Origin: Hyphomicrobium_B sp001006785
GTDB taxonomy: Bacteria > Pseudomonadota > Alphaproteobacteria > Rhizobiales > Hyphomicrobiaceae
Reading direction: 5' to 3'
Assembly: GCF_001006785.1 (NCBI RefSeq)
Contig: NZ_CDHO01000002.1
Location: forward strand, 992,001 to 1,056,000
DNA length: 64,000 bases
This document shows positions 61,897 through 64,000 of the stretch, in pieces. The first letter of the stretch is position 1. Every line of letters begins with the position of its first letter. Made by a program: the position numbers and the translations under genes. The notes under the pieces are model-generated. The model worked only from the letters and a program-made list of their open reading frames with translations, had not been told where the DNA came from and did no database searches.

Positions 61897-64000
61897 TCAG
61901 CCGACATCCTCCAGCCGTTTTAGCGCCGCCGAGAACCGCTTGATCTCGGCTTCGAGCTCGGCCTTGCGTTCTTTCGCTTCCTCAATGGCTTCTTCCTTCG
62001 CCCGCTCCATGAACTGCGGGTTAGAAAGCTTCGCATCCATCTTCTTGAGGTCGCCGTCCGCCTTGTCGATCTCCTTCGCAAGACGCCGCTTCTCAGCAGC
62101 CATGTCGATGATGCCTGCGAGCGGCAATGCCGCCGTCGTCTCGCCTGCAACGATCAGCGCTGCGCCTTTGGGCGCGATATCGGCGAAGTCGATACCGTCG
62201 AGACGCGCCAGCCGCTTCAGCGTTTCGTCGTTGCGATGGACGCGCTCGCGCATGGCGTCGCTGGCGCCGACGATGACGAGCGGCACTTTCGCTCCGGCCG
62301 GAACGCTCATTTCGGTACGCACCGAGCGCACTTCCGAAATCAGCGACACGACCCAGTTCACCTCATCGACGGCGTCGCGCTCGACAAGACCGTCAAGGTT
62401 CGGCCACTCGCTGAGCACCAGAAGATCGTCACGCTTGACGCCGTGCTCGACCATGTGCGCCCAAAGCTCTTCCGTGATGAACGGCATGAACGGATGCAGC
62501 ATCTTGAGGATCTGATCGAGCGTCCACGCCGTCACGGCGCGCGTCTCGGATTTCGCGTCCTCGTCATCGCCCGCAAGCAGCGGCTTGATCAGCTCGAGAT
62601 ACCAATCGCAGAACTCGCCCCACACGAATTCATAGATCGCAGCGGCCGCTTCGTTGAATTTATAACCTTCGAGCGCTTCGGTAACGGCCTTCGCGGTCAG
62701 TTCGGCCTCGCCGATGATCCATTTGTTGAATATCTGCGTCGCCGACTTCGGATCGAAATTGCGCTGGCGCACGCACTCGTTCATTTCCGCGAAGCGCGAG
62801 GCGTTCCAGAGCTTGGTCGCGAAATTGCGATAGCCTTCAACACGCGATTTCGCGAGCTTGATGTCGCGCCCCTGCGCCGCCATCGCCGCGAGCGTGAAGC
62901 GCAGCGCGTCGGCTCCGAACTCGTCAATCAGGACGAGCGGGTCCATGACGTTGCCCTTCGACTTCGACATCTTCTGCCCCTTCTCGTCGCGCACGAGGGC
63001 ATGGATGTAGACGTCCTTGAACGGCACTTCGTCCATGAAGTGCAGGCCCATCATCATCATGCGGGCGACCCAGAAGAAGATGATGTCGAAGCCGGTGACG
63101 AGCACGCTCGTCGGATAATAGCGGCCAAGCTCCGGCGTCTCGTCCGGCCAGCCCAGCGTCGAGAACGGCCACAAAGCCGATGAGAACCAGGTGTCGAGCA
63201 CGTCCTCGTCGCGCTTCAAGGCGATGCGCTCCCCTCTCCCCGTTCCTTCAACGGGGAGAGGGCTAGGGTGAGGGGCGGCTGCTTGTTCTGACGATGAAGG
63301 CTGCCCCTCACCCCAACCCTCTCCCCGCCCGCGGGGAGAGGGAGAAGACGCGTAATACGCCTGCGCCAGCGCCTGAGCTTCGTCTTCCGTCGCCGCAACG
63401 AAGTACTTGCCGTCCGGCCCATACCACGCCGGGATCTGGTGGCCCCACCACAGCTGACGCGAGATGCACCAAGGCTGGATGTTCCGCATCCACTCGAAGT
63501 AGGTCTTCTCCCAGTTCTTCGGAACGAAAACCGTCTTGCCATTCTCGACCGCCGCCATCGCGGGCTTCGCAAGCTCGGCGGCGTTGACGTACCACTGATC
63601 CGTCAGCCACGGTTCGACGACGACATTCGATCGATCGCCGTGCGGGACCGTGTGCGTCGTCGGCTCGATCTTTTCGAGCAGGCCCAGCGCATCGATATCG
63701 GCGACGACGCGCAGCCGCGCCTCGAAGCGATCGAGCCCGCGATAGGCCTCCGGCACGTCGTCGACCAGCTTGCCATACGCATCGAGCACGTTGATCTGCG
63801 CGAGATTGTGCCGCTTGCCGACATCGAAGTCGTTGAAGTCGTGCGCAGGCGTGATCTTCACCGCACCCGTTCCCTTCTCGGGATCGGAGTATTCATCCGC
63901 AACGATCGGAATCTCGCGCCCGACAAGCGGCATCTTCACTGTCGCGCCAGCCTTGATCAGCGCCGCGTAACGCTCGTCGTCGGGATGCACCGCAACGCCC
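61897..64000 (-). CDS. valS: valyl-tRNA synthetase (3' part)
   Basis: The frame runs from the right edge (the N-terminus with the HIGH motif lies outside) to the stop at 61897; about 701 residues are visible. The editing domain region, the WWWGHQIPAW-type segment (LWWGHQIPAWYG), the KMSKSKGNVMDP motif, the anticodon-binding domain (FNEAAAAIYEFVWGEFCDWYLELIK) and the C-terminal coiled coil (KRRLAKEIDKADGDLKKMD) are clear. Between AQALAQAYYA and ALKRDEDVLDTW an extra stretch of about 40 Pro/Gly/Arg/Ser-rich residues is encoded by a palindromic repeat element (63231-63343). The coding frame is preserved. Confidence 0.93.
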   Translation of the reverse strand, partial: GVAVHPDDERYAALIKAGATVKMPLVGREIPIVADEYSDPEKGTGAVKITPAHDFNDFDVGKRHNLAQINVLDAYGKLVDDVPEAYRGLDRFEARLRVVADIDALGLLEKIEPTTHTVPHGDRSNVVVEPWLTDQWYVNAAELAKPAMAAVENGKTVFVPKNWEKTYFEWMRNIQPWCISRQLWWGHQIPAWYGPDGKYFVAATEDEAQALAQAYYASSPSPRGRGEGWGEGQPSSSEQAAAPHPSPLPVEGTGRGERIALKRDEDVLDTWFSSALWPFSTLGWPDETPELGRYYPTSVLVTGFDIIFFWVARMMMMGLHFMDEVPFKDVYIHALVRDEKGQKMSKSKGNVMDPLVLIDEFGADALRFTLAAMAAQGRDIKLAKSRVEGYRNFATKLWNASRFAEMNECVRQRNFDPKSATQIFNKWIIGEAELTAKAVTEALEGYKFNEAAAAIYEFVWGEFCDWYLELIKPLLAGDDEDAKSETRAVTAWTLDQILKMLHPFMPFITEELWAHMVEHGVKRDDLLVLSEWPNLDGLVERDAVDEVNWVVSLISEVRSVRTEMSVPAGAKVPLVIVGASDAMRERVHRNDETLKRLARLDGIDFADIAPKGAALIVAGETTAALPLAGIIDMAAEKRRLAKEIDKADGDLKKMDAKLSNPQFMERAKEEAIEEAKERKAELEAEIKRFSAALKRLEDVG
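63231..63343. repeat. palindromic repeat element inserted in valS
   Basis: Two GC-rich hairpins flank a spacer: CCCTCTCCCCGT (63232-63243) with 63251-63262, and CCCTCTCCCCGC (63317-63328) with 63331-63342. A further long-range pairing joins GGGTGAGGGGC (63266-63276) and GCCCCTCACCC (63303-63313). The CCCTCTCCCC/GGGGAGAGGG unit resembles the small interspersed palindromes common in alphaproteobacterial intergenic regions. Here it sits inside the coding sequence and is translated in-frame. Confidence 0.8.

Noticed and set aside
1..64000. CRISPR arrays, insertion sequences, prophage or integron features
   Set aside because: No evenly spaced direct repeats of CRISPR type, transposase, integrase or attachment-site duplication was seen; the only element-like DNA is the palindromic repeat inside valS.

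Overview
The window looks like a chromosomal segment of a methylotrophic alphaproteobacterium of the Rhizobiales/Hyphomicrobiales, probably Hyphomicrobium-like. This is an inference from three things: a lanthanide-type methanol dehydrogenase (xoxF) next to a lanmodulin gene, a housekeeping gene order typical of Rhizobiales (DUF177-plsX-fabH-ihfA-merR; secF-secD-yajC; surE-serS-tatC-tatB-tatA-scpB-scpA-SPOR-argS-dgt-like-erpA-xthA), and a high-GC, densely coding sequence. I see no rRNA, CRISPR array, phage or insertion sequence.

Left end (1-7.3 kb): a methanol/lanthanide locus. It opens with the tail of an MxaD-like SRPBCC protein, a secreted YVTN beta-propeller and a TraB/GumN protein. Four minus-strand genes then face xoxF: a small secreted Cys protein, an orphan NarL-type response regulator, lanmodulin and another small secreted protein. 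The lanM and xoxF upstream regions carry related GGGAAATT/GGAAAATA repeats, some exactly 21 bp apart, and lanM has a perfect 14-bp inverted repeat. No xoxG, xoxJ or pqq gene lies in the window.

7.3-13.4 kb: an MFS transporter, then a plus-strand block of a PAS histidine kinase, a FixJ-like regulator, an OsmC-family peroxidase, a dihydrolipoamide-dehydrogenase-like flavoprotein and a GcvH-like lipoyl carrier. The last three contain every part needed for a self-contained NAD(P)H-driven, lipoyl-dependent hydroperoxide reductase. This is the best candidate for an undescribed system in the window.

13.4-33.3 kb: a tRNA-Pro(GGG), a Tat-exported hydrolase, an APC permease, a phosphopantetheinyl transferase, the merR-ihfA-fabH-plsX-DUF177-CBP3 lipid/respiration cluster, bamE, a proton-pumping pyrophosphatase, a His/Gly/Trp-rich secreted protein, a DUF937 protein, RidA, a DUF2157/GDYXXLXY pair and mntH with a Mur/Fur-like operator.

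33.3-64 kb: trmFO, a large secreted SGNH hydrolase, an NDUFAF6-like/NDUFAF3-like pair followed by secF-secD-yajC (with a terminator-like hairpin in the yajC leader), a DUF815 ATPase, a degenerate LysM-LytM factor, and the surE-to-xthA housekeeping run. The segment ends with an ExoR-like protein, ilvD, an M48 peptidase, a DUF2939 protein and the 3' part of valS, whose reading frame is interrupted in-frame by a palindromic repeat element.
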